NCBI RefSeq assembly: GCF_024652905.1
Contig: NZ_CP102428.1
Location: 74,501 to 138,500, forward strand
DNA: 64,000 bases
Origin: Pseudomonas oryzihabitans
GTDB taxonomy: Bacteria > Pseudomonadota > Gammaproteobacteria > Pseudomonadales > Pseudomonadaceae
Direction of reading: 5' to 3'
Notes under the pieces: generated by a model
The model's database searches: none
The model's input: the letters and a program-made list of their open reading frames with translations, nothing else
Told to the model about the DNA's origin: nothing
Made by a program: the position numbers and the translations under genes
In this document: positions 21,619 through 31,937 of the stretch, in pieces
How the letters are laid out: each line of letters opens with the position of its first letter
Numbering within the stretch: position 1 is the stretch's first letter

Positions 21619-22137
21619 ATGGCCAACGAGCGTTACACCCGTACCAACCAGAAGATCTATTTCGCCGGTCTGGCGCTGGACAGCTGGCGCTCGGCTCAGG
21701 CGGCACCCTCCGCACAAAGCCAGGGCCGCATCATGGCCGAGCGCGAGGCTTGCCTGTTTCACCTGCATGGCGCCCTGCTGGGGCTCTGTCAGGAGGTGGC
21801 AGGCTTCTACCGTCATCCCACCATGGAAGCCACGTCGCTCGCCGTCCTGCTCTCACCCGACGCCTTGAATGAGGCGCCCAGTCCGGAGATGGGTGAACTG
21901 GTGGAGCTGGCTGAAAATTCGGAGACTTGGCTGGCGCGGTTGATCGCCGAATACCAGCGGCTGTTGCAACCGCCCCAGGCGCCGCGGCGGCCCAAGCAGG
22001 ACCCGACCTTGGCCCTCATCGAAGCGGTCAGCCTGGAACCGGCCGAGCCGGAACTGGGTCTTGAAGAAGTGGAAGCCTGGCGCGAAAGTCTCAAGCAGAC
22101 GGCGCTCAGATTCCGCGGCGCCATGACCGAGTGGTAG
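21619..22137 (+). CDS. conserved Pseudomonas hypothetical protein (DUF6586-like)
   Basis: 172 residues from the ATG at 21619, which has GAGGAGAAGGGC directly upstream; an ATG at 21586 lacks this. Sequence starts MANERYTRTNQKIYFAGLALDSWR. It is soluble and helical, with acidic and Pro-rich middle parts. I recognise it as the protein normally found after topA in Pseudomonas and filed under DUF6586; no activity is known. It probably shares the topA transcript, being 58 bp downstream. Confidence 0.75.
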   Translation: MANERYTRTNQKIYFAGLALDSWRSAQAAPSAQSQGRIMAEREACLFHLHGALLGLCQEVAGFYRHPTMEATSLAVLLSPDALNEAPSPEMGELVELAENSETWLARLIAEYQRLLQPPQAPRRPKQDPTLALIEAVSLEPAEPELGLEEVEAWRESLKQTALRFRGAMTEW

Positions 22138-22267
22138 GAGCCGTCCAGCTAGCATGCCGCATAGGCCGTCAGGACGATGGCCTTGCAGACCGTCGAAAAA
22201 GGCTCAGGCAAGTCAGCCTCCCAGACCCCACGCTGTTACACTATCCGCTTAGCTGTGGAGATACTGA

Positions 22268-22504
22268 ATGACTACTGCCTACCTGGAAATCGTTGAACTC
22301 TCCGATGGTCGCATCGTGTTGCGCCGTGCGGACGACGAGGAAGCCCTCGTGACCCTTGAGTTTTCCAGCGATGCCAAGGATTTCCTGCATGGACAGCAGA
22401 TAGAGGTGGCCAAGGCCATGTTCAACCTGGGCGTGCAGATGGCGGGTCGCTTGGCCGAAGGCGACAGCCTTCAGCGTGACGATCAACCCCGCGTCCTGCA
22501 CTGA
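22268..22504 (+). CDS. small conserved hypothetical protein
   Basis: 78 residues, MTTAYLEIVELSDGRIVLRRADDEEALVTLEFS..., with no signal peptide or membrane segment. Position between the topA-linked gene and the sulA-like gene is conserved in Pseudomonas as I recall it. ATG 22268 follows GGAGATACTGA. A TTACACTAT 25-30 bp upstream could be a -10. Function unknown. Confidence 0.75.
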   Translation: MTTAYLEIVELSDGRIVLRRADDEEALVTLEFSSDAKDFLHGQQIEVAKAMFNLGVQMAGRLAEGDSLQRDDQPRVLH

Positions 22505-22518
22505 CTCTCCGCCTGATC

Positions 22519-22541
22519 CGGCATTCCGTGCGGGAATGCCG
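22519..22541. terminator. hairpin between convergent genes
   Basis: CGGCATTCC (22519-22527) and GGAATGCCG (22533-22541) form a perfect 9-bp stem with a 5-nt loop, between two convergent stops. No T-run on either side; a bidirectional terminator is likely but not certain. Confidence 0.5.
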
Positions 22542-22567
22542 CCGCTACATCCCTTCCTGCCCGCTGC

Positions 22568-23068
22568 CTAGGCGAATCTGACGTTCAGACTCTGGCTGTT
22601 GCCCTGGGCTGCGGCGCGTGCCAGTTGCTGCTTGCCCGCATCGCTGAGGTCGTGCAGCCAGCTGATCACCGTATGACTCTGCCCCTTGCGCAGCACCTCG
22701 CAGGCCAGTTGCAGCGTCTTGGCCGCGCTCGGCGTCTGCAGCAGGAGCACCCGTTCCGGATTCAGATGGGTACTGCGCAACCAGGCGTTGCTGAGCAGCG
22801 ACGGCGGCGTGACCAGGGTCAGCCAGCGAGCATCGTCTTTGTCGCTCAGCTGGCGCAGGATGGGCGCCAGCAACTGCAGGCACTGTTCCTGGCTACCGTG
22901 CAGGGACATCTCGCTGAAGGTGTCCGGCAGCGGGGCGGCCGGCAGCTCCCGGGCCGGCTTGCCGGCCTTGGGCAGAAAGGCGGTCAGCTCCTGCAGCAGG
23001 AGCTCAGGTGCCAGATCCAGCTCTTGAACCAACGAACGCGGGGCATCGAACATCAGGGGAAATTGCAT
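22568..23068 (-). CDS. sulA: SulA-like cell division inhibitor
   Basis: 166 residues, beginning MQFPLMFDAPRS. The central segment RWLTLVTPPSLLSNAWLRSTHLNPERVLLLQ and the LACEVLRKGQSHTVISWL region fit the SulA family, RecA-fold proteins that bind FtsZ and halt division during SOS. It lies downstream of lexA on the same strand, but 184 bp away and beyond a hairpin. A very strong AGGAGGT ribosome binding site precedes the ATG. No CTGT-N8-ACAG LexA box is visible in its leader; a different palindrome is present. Confidence 0.85.
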   Translation of the reverse strand: MQFPLMFDAPRSLVQELDLAPELLLQELTAFLPKAGKPARELPAAPLPDTFSEMSLHGSQEQCLQLLAPILRQLSDKDDARWLTLVTPPSLLSNAWLRSTHLNPERVLLLQTPSAAKTLQLACEVLRKGQSHTVISWLHDLSDAGKQQLARAAAQGNSQSLNVRFA

Positions 23069-23107
23069 GGCGACCTCCTGGAGGCGACTCGATCAAATCC
23101 ACTTGAG

Positions 23108-23130
23108 GTCATGTACCACGGATACATGAC
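23108..23130 (-). promoter_or_regulatory. perfect palindrome upstream of sulA-like gene
   Basis: GTCATGTA (23108-23115) and TACATGAC (23123-23130) form perfect 8-bp arms around a 7-bp spacer, 40-62 bp before the sulA ATG. It does not match the LexA consensus. Position suggests an operator or a leader-mRNA hairpin. Confidence 0.5.
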
Positions 23131-23225
23131 GTCACTGTGCTCAGCCTGGTCTTGAGCGCTTTTTCGGAGCGCGAACCGATACCCCCGATCAAGACTTCGG
23201 CGTAAGGCAAATAGCGGTGACAAGA

Positions 23226-23245
23226 GGCTGGCCCGCAGGCCAGCC
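23226..23245 (-). terminator. hairpin after lexA
   Basis: GGCTGGCC / GGCCAGCC perfect 8-bp arms around a 4-nt loop, 8 bp after the lexA stop on the minus strand. It is followed by only a short pyrimidine stretch (TCTTGTC), so it is a weak or partial terminator. It separates lexA from the sulA-like gene. Confidence 0.5.
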
Positions 23246-23252
23246 CTAGACG

Positions 23253-23864
23253 TTAGCGGCGGATGACGCCAACGCTTAACCCTTCGATGGCGAATTCCTG
23301 GGTGGAAAGATCGACTTCGATAGGGGCGAACTCGGGATTTTCCGCCAGCAGGGTGACCTGGTTGCCCGAGCGCTTGAATCTCTTCACGGTGACTTCGTCG
23401 CCCACCCGGGCCACGACGATCTGGCCATTGTGCACCTCACGGGTCACATGGACGGCCAAGAGGTCGCCATCGAGGATGCCGACGTCTCTCATGCTCATGC
23501 CCTTGACCTTGAGCAGGTAGTCGGCACGGGGCTGGAAGAAGGCCGGGTTGATGGCGCAGTTTTCCTCGACGTTCTGCTCGGCCAGGATGGGGGCGCCCGC
23601 GGCGACCCGACCGATGACCGGCAGGCTCTCGTCGGCCTTGCGCGTGGTATCCAGACCCGGGATGCGGATGCCACGGGAGGCGCCCGGCGTCATCTCGATG
23701 GCGCCCTTGCGGGCCAGGGCCTTGAGGTGCTCCTCGGCCGCATTCGGCGATTTGAAACCAAGCTCCTGCGCGATCTCCGCGCGGGTAGGCGGAAAGCCAT
23801 TGGCTTCGAGGCAACGCTTGATGAAGGCCAGGATCTCGGCTTGTCGCGGTGTCAGTTTCAGCAT
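23253..23864 (-). CDS. lexA: SOS repressor LexA
   Basis: 203 residues. N-terminal winged-helix DNA-binding domain ([33 protein letters not shown]). The C-terminal protease domain has the self-cleavage bond A89-G90 (VAAGAP) and catalytic dyad S124 (KGMSMRD) and K161 (VTVKRFKR). ATG 23864 gives the family length; the longer in-frame start at 23981 is not supported. The gene is autoregulated through a LexA box that overlaps its -10. psrA is divergent. Confidence 0.97.
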   Translation of the reverse strand: MLKLTPRQAEILAFIKRCLEANGFPPTRAEIAQELGFKSPNAAEEHLKALARKGAIEMTPGASRGIRIPGLDTTRKADESLPVIGRVAAGAPILAEQNVEENCAINPAFFQPRADYLLKVKGMSMRDVGILDGDLLAVHVTREVHNGQIVVARVGDEVTVKRFKRSGNQVTLLAENPEFAPIEVDLSTQEFAIEGLSVGVIRR

Positions 23865-23890
23865 GATGCACGTCGCGTCGTCTAATGATG

Positions 23891-23926
23891 CTGTGATTAT
23901 ATACAGTAACTCCAGGTGGTAGGCAA
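23891..23926 (-). promoter_or_regulatory. lexA promoter with LexA box
   Basis: Read on the minus strand: -35 TTGCCT (23926-23921), 17-bp spacer, -10 TATATA (23903-23898). The SOS box CTGTGATTATATACAG (23891-23906 on plus) matches CTGT-N8-ACAG exactly and covers the -10, 27 bp before the lexA ATG. This is direct evidence of autorepression. Confidence 0.88.
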
Positions 23927-24039
23927 GGGCACCTGGCCCGGCTTCGGACGACAGGCCGGATTGGTGGCGAATAGCTCGCAAACAGCGGAAATACGAGTGC
24001 TCCAGCGCTTTCGGGTCAGGCTCACCGCCCGAACTGCGA

Positions 24040-24076
24040 TTGACTTGGATAGCGTTTGAAACATATGTTTCAAACG
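24040..24076 (+). promoter_or_regulatory. psrA promoter with perfect PsrA operator
   Basis: A 24-bp perfect palindrome at 24053-24076 (arm CGTTTGAAACAT and its reverse complement) contains GAAAC-ATAT-GTTTC, a textbook PsrA box. A -35 TTGACT (24040-24045) with a TATGTT (24064-24069) 18 bp further on places the operator over the -10. Binding would block transcription, consistent with the known autorepression of PsrA. Confidence 0.85.
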
Positions 24077-24100
24077 GAAATTCATCTATCGAGGAAGGTC

Positions 24101-24811
24101 ATGGCGCAGTCGGATACCGTGGAGCGCATTCTGGATGCGGCCGAGCAACTGTTCGCCGAGCGCGGCTTTGCCGAAACCTCGCTGCGACTCATCACCACCC
24201 GCGCCGGGGTCAATCTGGCGGCCGTCAACTATCACTTCGGCTCCAAGAAGGCCCTGATCCAGGCGGTGTTTTCGCGCTTTCTCGATCCCTTCTGCTTCAA
24301 CCTGGAGCGGGATCTGGATCAGTGGCAGCCGAAGAGCGGGGAAGAGGTGAGCCTGGAGGCGCTGCTGAATCTGCTGGTGGACCACTCCCTGGCCATCAAG
24401 CCACGGCATGGCAATGACCTCTCGGTGTTCATGCGTCTGCTGGGTCTGGCGTTCAGTCAGAGCCAGGGCCACCTGCGCAAATACCTGGAACAGACCTATG
24501 GGCGTGCCTTCCGCCGCTTCCTGCTGCTGGTGAACCGCGCCGTGCCCGAGATTCCGCCCCTGGAGCTGTTCTGGCGCGCCCACTTCATGCTGGGCGCGGC
24601 GGTGTTCAGCATGTCCGGCATCAAGGCACTGCGGGCGATCGGCGAGAACGATTTCGGCGTCGATACCCACACCGACCAGGTGCTGCGGCTGATGGTCCCC
24701 TTCCTCGCCACCGGCATGCGGGCGCCGACGGCGATGCACGCACCGGAGCTGGCCCAGGCCCAGTATCGGCCGCGGCGGCCAGTGGCGGTGGAGACAGCCG
24801 AGACCTACTAG
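24101..24811 (+). CDS. psrA: TetR-family fatty-acid-responsive regulator PsrA
   Basis: 236 residues from ATG 24101 (MAQSDTVERILDAAEQLFAE), preceded by GAGGAAGGTC. The N-terminal TetR helix-turn-helix includes TSLRLITTRAGVNLAAVNYHFGSKKALI. The C-terminal helical domain binds long-chain acyl ligands in characterised PsrA. It represses its own gene and fadBA and activates rpoS in pseudomonads. Both a perfect self-operator and a candidate fadB site occur in this window. Divergent from lexA. Confidence 0.93.
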   Translation: MAQSDTVERILDAAEQLFAERGFAETSLRLITTRAGVNLAAVNYHFGSKKALIQAVFSRFLDPFCFNLERDLDQWQPKSGEEVSLEALLNLLVDHSLAIKPRHGNDLSVFMRLLGLAFSQSQGHLRKYLEQTYGRAFRRFLLLVNRAVPEIPPLELFWRAHFMLGAAVFSMSGIKALRAIGENDFGVDTHTDQVLRLMVPFLATGMRAPTAMHAPELAQAQYRPRRPVAVETAETY

Positions 24812-24891
24812 GCTGCGGCATCGAGGGTGGCTGGGGTAAGCTTGCGTCCCTTTCACGGCGCCATGCGCCGGAGCATTCGGACGAGGTACCC

Positions 24892-26636
<1,745 letters not shown>

Positions 26637-26644
26637 TAGCACCC

Positions 26645-26676
26645 GAGCCGCTCCCAGGATGACCCGGGAGCGGCTC
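26645..26676. terminator. bidirectional terminator between convergent phosphorylase gene and mfd
   Basis: Perfect 11-bp stem GAGCCGCTCCC / GGGAGCGGCTC with a 10-nt loop, located 8 bp after the phosphorylase stop and 5 bp beyond the mfd stop. Stem symmetry would serve both strands; T-tracts are poor. Confidence 0.65.
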
Positions 26677-26681
26677 TTCGC

Positions 26682-29600
26682 TCAGCTGGCGGCGGGCGTC
26701 AGGCGATCGAAGAGGGCTTCCAGGACGTTGAAGCGTTCTTCCGCCCGCTCCATCGGCACCTGGAACTTGAACAGGGTCGCGCCTTCCAGTCGATACTTCT
26801 TCGGCTGCGCCTGGATCATCTTCACCAGCACCAGCGGATCCACCTGGGTATCGGCGGCGAATTCCAGCCGCCCGCCCTGGGGTCCCGCATCCACCTTGAC
26901 GATGCCCAGGCCCTCCGCACGCAGCTTGAGCAGCGTCAGGCGTACCAGGTTCTTGGTCGGTTCCGGCAGGAGCCCGAAGCGGTCGATCATCTCCACCTGC
27001 AATTCCTTGAGGGCGTCCTCGTCCGCCGCCGAGGCGATACGCTTGTAAAGGATCAGCCGCGCATGGACGTCGGGCAGATAGTCTTCCGGGATCAGCGCGG
27101 GGACGCGCATGTTGATGTCCGGACCGCCACCCAGAGGTTTTTCGAGGTTGGGTTGCTCGCCCTTGCGGATGGCCTTGACCGCGCGCTCCAGCATTTCCAT
27201 GTAAAGGGTGAAGCCTACCGCCTGGATCTGCCCGCTCTGGCCTTCGCCGAGCAATTCGCCGGCACCGCGGATCTCCAGGTCGTGGGTCGCCAGGATGAAA
27301 CCGGCCCCCAGGTCCTGGGCCCCCGCGATGGCTTCCAGGCGCTTTTCGGCGTCCGGGGTCATGCCCTTGCGCGGTGGGGTGAGCAGGTAGGCATAGGCCT
27401 GGTGGTGGCTACGACCGACCCGGCCGCGTAGCTGATGCAGCTGGGCCAGGCCGAACTTGTCGGCGCGTTCGATGATGATGGTGTTGGCGTTGGGGACGTC
27501 GATACCGGTCTCGATGATGGTCGAGGCCACCAGCACGTTGAATCTCTTGTGGTAGAAATCGCTCATCACCTGTTCGAGATCGCGTTCACGCATCTGCCCG
27601 TGGCCGATGCCGACCCGGGCCTCGGGCACCAATTCGGCCAGTTCGCGGGCCCGCTTCTCGATGGTCTTGACCTCGTTGTGCAGGAAGTACACCTGGCCGC
27701 CGCGCAACAGCTCGCGCAGCAGGGCTTCCTTGATCACCGCGTTCTGCTCCTCCATGACGAAGGTGCGCACCGAGAGGCGCCGTGCGGGCGGGGTGGCGAT
27801 GATGGACAGGTCGCGCATGCCGGCCACGGCCATGTTCAGGGTGCGGGGAATCGGTGTGGCGGTGAGGGTGAGGATGTCCACCTCGCTGCGCAGCGATTTG
27901 AGCTGTTCCTTCTGGCGTACCCCGAAACGGTGTTCCTCATCGATGATGGCCAGGCCGAGGTCCTTGAACTTCACATCGCCTTGCAGCAGCTTGTGGGTAC
28001 CGATGATGATGTCGATCTTGCCGTCGGCCAGTTCGCGCGCCGCGGCGGCGACCTCCTGGGCCGATTTGAAGCGGCTCATCACCTCGACCCGTACCGGCCA
28101 GTCGGCGAAGCGGTCGCGGAAGCTGTTGTAGTGCTGCTGGGCGAGGAGGGTGGTGGGGACCAGCACCGCCACCTGGCGTCCACCGTGCACGGCGATGAAG
28201 GCCGCGCGCATGGCCACCTCGGTCTTGCCGAAGCCCACGTCGCCGCAGACCAGGCGATCCATGGGCGTGCCCGCCAGCATGTCCTTGTGCACGGCCTCGA
28301 TGGCGGCCTGCTGGTCCGGCGTCTCCTCGAAGGGGAAGCCGGCGGAGAAGGTGGCGTAGTCCGCCGCCGGGTCCTTGAAGGCATAGCCCTTGCGCGCGGC
28401 GCGGCGGGCATAGATGTCGAGCAGCTCGGCGGCCACATCGCGCACCTGTTCGGCGGCCTTGCGCTTGGCCTTTTGCCAGGTTTCGGAACCCAGCTTGTGC
28501 AGCGGCGCCAGGGCATCGTCGGTGCCCGAGTAGCGGGCGATCAGGTGCAGGTTGGCCACCGGCACATAGAGCTTGGCGTCGTCGGCGTATTCGAGCAGCA
28601 GGAATTCCTGGGGCTGATCGTCCAGCTCCAGGGTGATCAAACCCATGTAGCGGCCCACGCCGTGGTCGATGTGCACCACCGGCGCGCCTTCGCGCAGCTC
28701 GGTGAGGTTCTTGATGACGTTCTCGCCGGCGTCACGACCCTTCTCGCGGCGGCGGCGCTGCATGATGCGCTGGCCGAACAGCGGATTCTCCGGAATCAGG
28801 GCGACGCCGGCGTCATCCAGCACCAGACCCTCGTCCAGCGGCGCCAGGGCGATGGCGATGCGCTCGGCACTGGCCTGGAAGGCTGCCCAGCCTTCGACCT
28901 GGCCAGGGCGCAGATTCAACCGGGCCAGCAATTCCAGCAGCACCTCGCGGCGTCCGGCGCTTTCCGCGGTGAACAGCACGCGACCGGGGAAGTCGGTGAT
29001 GAAGTGCTCCAGCGCCGCCAGGGGCTGGCTGGCCTTGGCATCGATGGCCAGATCCGGCAGCGCCCGCGCGGTAAAACGTTCGCGGCCCACACCGGATTCC
29101 AGATCGTCCGCACCGATGACCACCCGCGGCCAGGCCTTCAGCCGGGCGAAACAGTCTTCCACCGGCAGGAAGACATCGGCCGGCGGCAGCAAGGGTCGCT
29201 CCGGATCGACTCGGCGGTCTTCGTAGCGATTGCGGACGTCGGTCCAGAATTGCTCGGCGGCCTGTTCGATGCCCGGCAGGGAAAACACCTGGGTGTTGGC
29301 CGGCAGATAGTCGAAGAGCGTCGAGGTCTCGTCGAAGAACAGCGGCAGGTAGTACTCGATGCCCGCCGGGGTGATGCCGCTGGCGAGATCCTGATAGATG
29401 GGGCAACGACGGTAGTCGACGTCGAAGCGCTCGCGGAATCGCGCGCGAAAGCCGGTCACGGCTTCCTTATGCAGTGGGAATTCCCGTGCCGGCAACAGGC
29501 GGATACTGTCGACCTTGTCGATGGAACGCTGCGTCTCCGGATCGAAGGTGCGCAGCGTCTCGATCTCGTCGTCGAACAGGTCGATCCGGTAGGGCAGGTT

Positions 29601-30131
29601 GCTGCCCATGGGAAAGAGATCGATCAAGGCGCCGCGCACGGCGAACTCGCCATGTTCGTACACCGTATCCACATATCTATAGCCGGCTGCTTCCAGGCGC
29701 GCGCGGGTGGCTTCCACGTCCAGCCGCTGGCCGACGTCCAGCACCAGGCTGCTGCCGAGCAGGAAGCGCGTGGGTGCCAGGCGGTGTAGGGCGGTCGCCA
29801 GAGGGACTACCAAAATACCGTGGGAGAGCTCCGGCAGCCGATAAAGGGTGGCGACGCGCTGGGAGATGATGTCCTGGTGTGGCGAGAAGACATCGTAGGG
29901 CAGCGTCTCCCAATCGGGGAAATTCAGCACCGGCAATTCAGGGGCGAAGAAGCGCAGTTCCTGCTCCAGGCGATCAGCGGTCTGGCTGTCCTGGGTGATC
30001 AGCAGGGTGAAGCGGCGGGTCGCGGCCTTGGCGGCTTCAGCGATGGCGAGGGCTAGCGCGGCGCCGGGCAGATTGCCCCACTGCTGGCGGCCGGCGGTTT
30101 CAGGAATTGACGGGGTACGCAAAACTGACAC
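26682..30131 (-). CDS. mfd: transcription-repair coupling factor
   Basis: 1149 residues, the normal length. It displaces stalled RNA polymerase and recruits UvrA. The order is a UvrB-like N-terminal domain (through ~350), an RNA-polymerase-interaction domain (around VVHIDHGVGRYMGL), then an SF2 translocase with Walker A CGDVGFGKTE, the DEEHRFG box and LTATPIPRTL. A TRG motif and a C-terminal UvrA-masking domain end the protein. The start is GTG at 30131. Convergent with the upstream phosphorylase; divergent from gap. Confidence 0.97.
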   Translation of the reverse strand: MSVLRTPSIPETAGRQQWGNLPGAALALAIAEAAKAATRRFTLLITQDSQTADRLEQELRFFAPELPVLNFPDWETLPYDVFSPHQDIISQRVATLYRLPELSHGILVVPLATALHRLAPTRFLLGSSLVLDVGQRLDVEATRARLEAAGYRYVDTVYEHGEFAVRGALIDLFPMGSNLPYRIDLFDDEIETLRTFDPETQRSIDKVDSIRLLPAREFPLHKEAVTGFRARFRERFDVDYRRCPIYQDLASGITPAGIEYYLPLFFDETSTLFDYLPANTQVFSLPGIEQAAEQFWTDVRNRYEDRRVDPERPLLPPADVFLPVEDCFARLKAWPRVVIGADDLESGVGRERFTARALPDLAIDAKASQPLAALEHFITDFPGRVLFTAESAGRREVLLELLARLNLRPGQVEGWAAFQASAERIAIALAPLDEGLVLDDAGVALIPENPLFGQRIMQRRRREKGRDAGENVIKNLTELREGAPVVHIDHGVGRYMGLITLELDDQPQEFLLLEYADDAKLYVPVANLHLIARYSGTDDALAPLHKLGSETWQKAKRKAAEQVRDVAAELLDIYARRAARKGYAFKDPAADYATFSAGFPFEETPDQQAAIEAVHKDMLAGTPMDRLVCGDVGFGKTEVAMRAAFIAVHGGRQVAVLVPTTLLAQQHYNSFRDRFADWPVRVEVMSRFKSAQEVAAAARELADGKIDIIIGTHKLLQGDVKFKDLGLAIIDEEHRFGVRQKEQLKSLRSEVDILTLTATPIPRTLNMAVAGMRDLSIIATPPARRLSVRTFVMEEQNAVIKEALLRELLRGGQVYFLHNEVKTIEKRARELAELVPEARVGIGHGQMRERDLEQVMSDFYHKRFNVLVASTIIETGIDVPNANTIIIERADKFGLAQLHQLRGRVGRSHHQAYAYLLTPPRKGMTPDAEKRLEAIAGAQDLGAGFILATHDLEIRGAGELLGEGQSGQIQAVGFTLYMEMLERAVKAIRKGEQPNLEKPLGGGPDINMRVPALIPEDYLPDVHARLILYKRIASAADEDALKELQVEMIDRFGLLPEPTKNLVRLTLLKLRAEGLGIVKVDAGPQGGRLEFAADTQVDPLVLVKMIQAQPKKYRLEGATLFKFQVPMERAEERFNVLEALFDRLTPAAS

Positions 30132-30285
30132 GCGGGCGGAACTCCGGTGGATTTTGGGAGGGTTGGGATTGTAACGACCGGGCTTTCGCGCTGTCAGTGC
30201 AGCGACGCGCGTCGATTGCCTGGGACAGGCAGCGCGGTCATAATGTAGTTCCTTTTTTCAGCTCCTACATAGGGAAGGATTTGTC

Positions 30286-31728
30286 GTGAGTCAGAAGCCT
30301 GAGCAGTGCCTTGAAGAATGGATCGATCGCGAAGCGCTCGCCGAGGCCATGATTCCCCTGATTGGTCAGCTGTACCGTAACAACAATGTTGTGACCTCGA
30401 TTTACGGTCGCGGTTTGGTCAACCGTTCGGTGATCTCCATTCTCAAGGCCCACCGGTTCGCCCGCCAGATCGACAACGTCGAGCTGTCCGTGCAGGACAC
30501 CTACCCGCTGGTGAAGGCCCTGAGCGAGCTGGAACTGGGCGCCGCCTCCATCGACCTGGCCCGCCTGAGCCTGAAGTTCAAGGCCGAGGGTGCCGGTCGC
30601 GACCTCAAGGACTTCCTGCGCAGCGAGCTGTCCGCCGTGGTCGGCAAGCAGGGCGTCGAGCAGCGCAAGGGCAAGGACGTCGTACTCTACGGCTTCGGTC
30701 GCATCGGCCGCCTGCTGGCGCGCATCCTCATCGAGCACCAGGGTAGCGGCGACGGCCTGCGCCTGCGCGCCATCGTCGTGCGCAAGGGCGCCGACAACGA
30801 CCTGGTCAAGCGTGCCAGCCTGCTGCGTCGCGATTCCGTGCACGGTTCCTTCGACGGCACCATCACCGTCGACGAAGCCAACAGCACCCTGTGCGCCAAC
30901 GGCACCCTGATCAAGGTGATCTACTCCAACGATCCCACCACCGTCGACTACACCGCCTACGGCATCCAGGATGCCATCGTGGTCGACAACACCGGCAGAT
31001 GGCGCGATGCCGAAGGCCTGGGCCAGCACCTCAAGTGCAAGGGCGTCTCCCGCGTGGTGCTGACCGCACCGGGCAAGGGCAGCCTGAAGAACATCGTGCA
31101 TGGCATCAACCATGACACCATCACCGCCGAAGACACCATCGTTACCGCGGCGTCCTGCACCACCAACGCCATCGTGCCGATCCTGAAAGCGGTCAATGAC
31201 AAGTACGGCATCGTCAACGGTCACGTCGAGACCGTACATTCGTACACCAACGACCAGAACCTGATCGACAACTTCCACAAGGGCGATCGCCGTGGTCGCA
31301 GCGCCGCGCTGAACATGGTCATCACCGAGACCGGCGCCGCCAAGGCCGTGGCCAAGGCACTGCCGGAACTGGCTGGCAAGCTGACTGGCAACGCCATCCG
31401 CGTGCCGACGCCCAACGTCTCCATGGCGATCCTCAACCTGAACCTGGAGAACGGCACCAGCAAGGACGAGATCAACGAGTACCTGCGTGAAATGGCGCTG
31501 CACTCGCCGCTGCACAAGCAGATCGACTTCGTGAACTCGCCGGAAGTGGTCTCCAGCGACTTCGTCGGCTCTCGCCATGCGGGCGTGGTCGATGCCGGTG
31601 CCACCATCGTCAGCGACAACCGCGTCGTCCTCTACGTCTGGTACGACAACGAGTTCGGCTACAGCTGCCAGGTCGTGCGGGTGCTGGAAGAGATGGCGGG
31701 GGTCAATCCGCCGGCCTTCCCGGCCTGA
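30286..31728 (+). CDS. gap: glyceraldehyde-3-phosphate dehydrogenase, long form
   Basis: 480 residues, ~145 more than classical GAPDH. The extra ~125 N-terminal residues (EEWIDREALAEAMIPLIGQLYRNNNVVTSIYGRGLVNRS) are helical and typical of a Pseudomonas long-form family. The GAPDH part has the NAD loop LYGFGRIGRLLARI, catalytic C291 in AASCTTNAI, and the substrate-binding HSYTNDQN region. GTG start at 30286 with GGAAGGATTTGTC. It probably favours gluconeogenic carbon flow. An intrinsic terminator follows and sthA is next. Confidence 0.92.
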   Translation: MSQKPEQCLEEWIDREALAEAMIPLIGQLYRNNNVVTSIYGRGLVNRSVISILKAHRFARQIDNVELSVQDTYPLVKALSELELGAASIDLARLSLKFKAEGAGRDLKDFLRSELSAVVGKQGVEQRKGKDVVLYGFGRIGRLLARILIEHQGSGDGLRLRAIVVRKGADNDLVKRASLLRRDSVHGSFDGTITVDEANSTLCANGTLIKVIYSNDPTTVDYTAYGIQDAIVVDNTGRWRDAEGLGQHLKCKGVSRVVLTAPGKGSLKNIVHGINHDTITAEDTIVTAASCTTNAIVPILKAVNDKYGIVNGHVETVHSYTNDQNLIDNFHKGDRRGRSAALNMVITETGAAKAVAKALPELAGKLTGNAIRVPTPNVSMAILNLNLENGTSKDEINEYLREMALHSPLHKQIDFVNSPEVVSSDFVGSRHAGVVDAGATIVSDNRVVLYVWYDNEFGYSCQVVRVLEEMAGVNPPAFPA

Positions 31729-31762
31729 GTCTTGCGTCCTAGGCAAGGCTGACTTGCAAGAA

Positions 31763-31797
31763 AAAACGGGAGCCCAGGCGGCTCCCGTTTTCGTTTT
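31763..31797 (+). terminator. intrinsic terminator of gap
   Basis: ACGGGAGCC / GGCTCCCGT stem with a 5-nt loop and an A-run before, TTTTCGTTTT after. Classical rho-independent terminator, 37 bp beyond the stop codon. Confidence 0.88.
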
Positions 31798-31937
31798 GGT
31801 CGGGTTTTGCGCCACAATAGCGACCCGTGACAAGAGGTCGCAGCCCCCTGGGGCGATCTCGCGCCGGATCTGGCCTCTCGCGAGGCGGTCCGGCTCCAGC
31901 CGTCGCCTGCGGACGGCTAACCTTCTGAGGAGAAAGC

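Noticed and set aside
22568-23255. LexA box in front of the sulA-like gene
   Set aside because: I scanned for CTG-N10-CAG on both strands of 23069-23252 and found only partial matches such as CTGTGCTCAGCCTGG, which lacks the second half-site.
27435-29789. 784-codon open frame on the plus strand opposite mfd
   Set aside because: Shadow of mfd; no domain recognisable and no start context.
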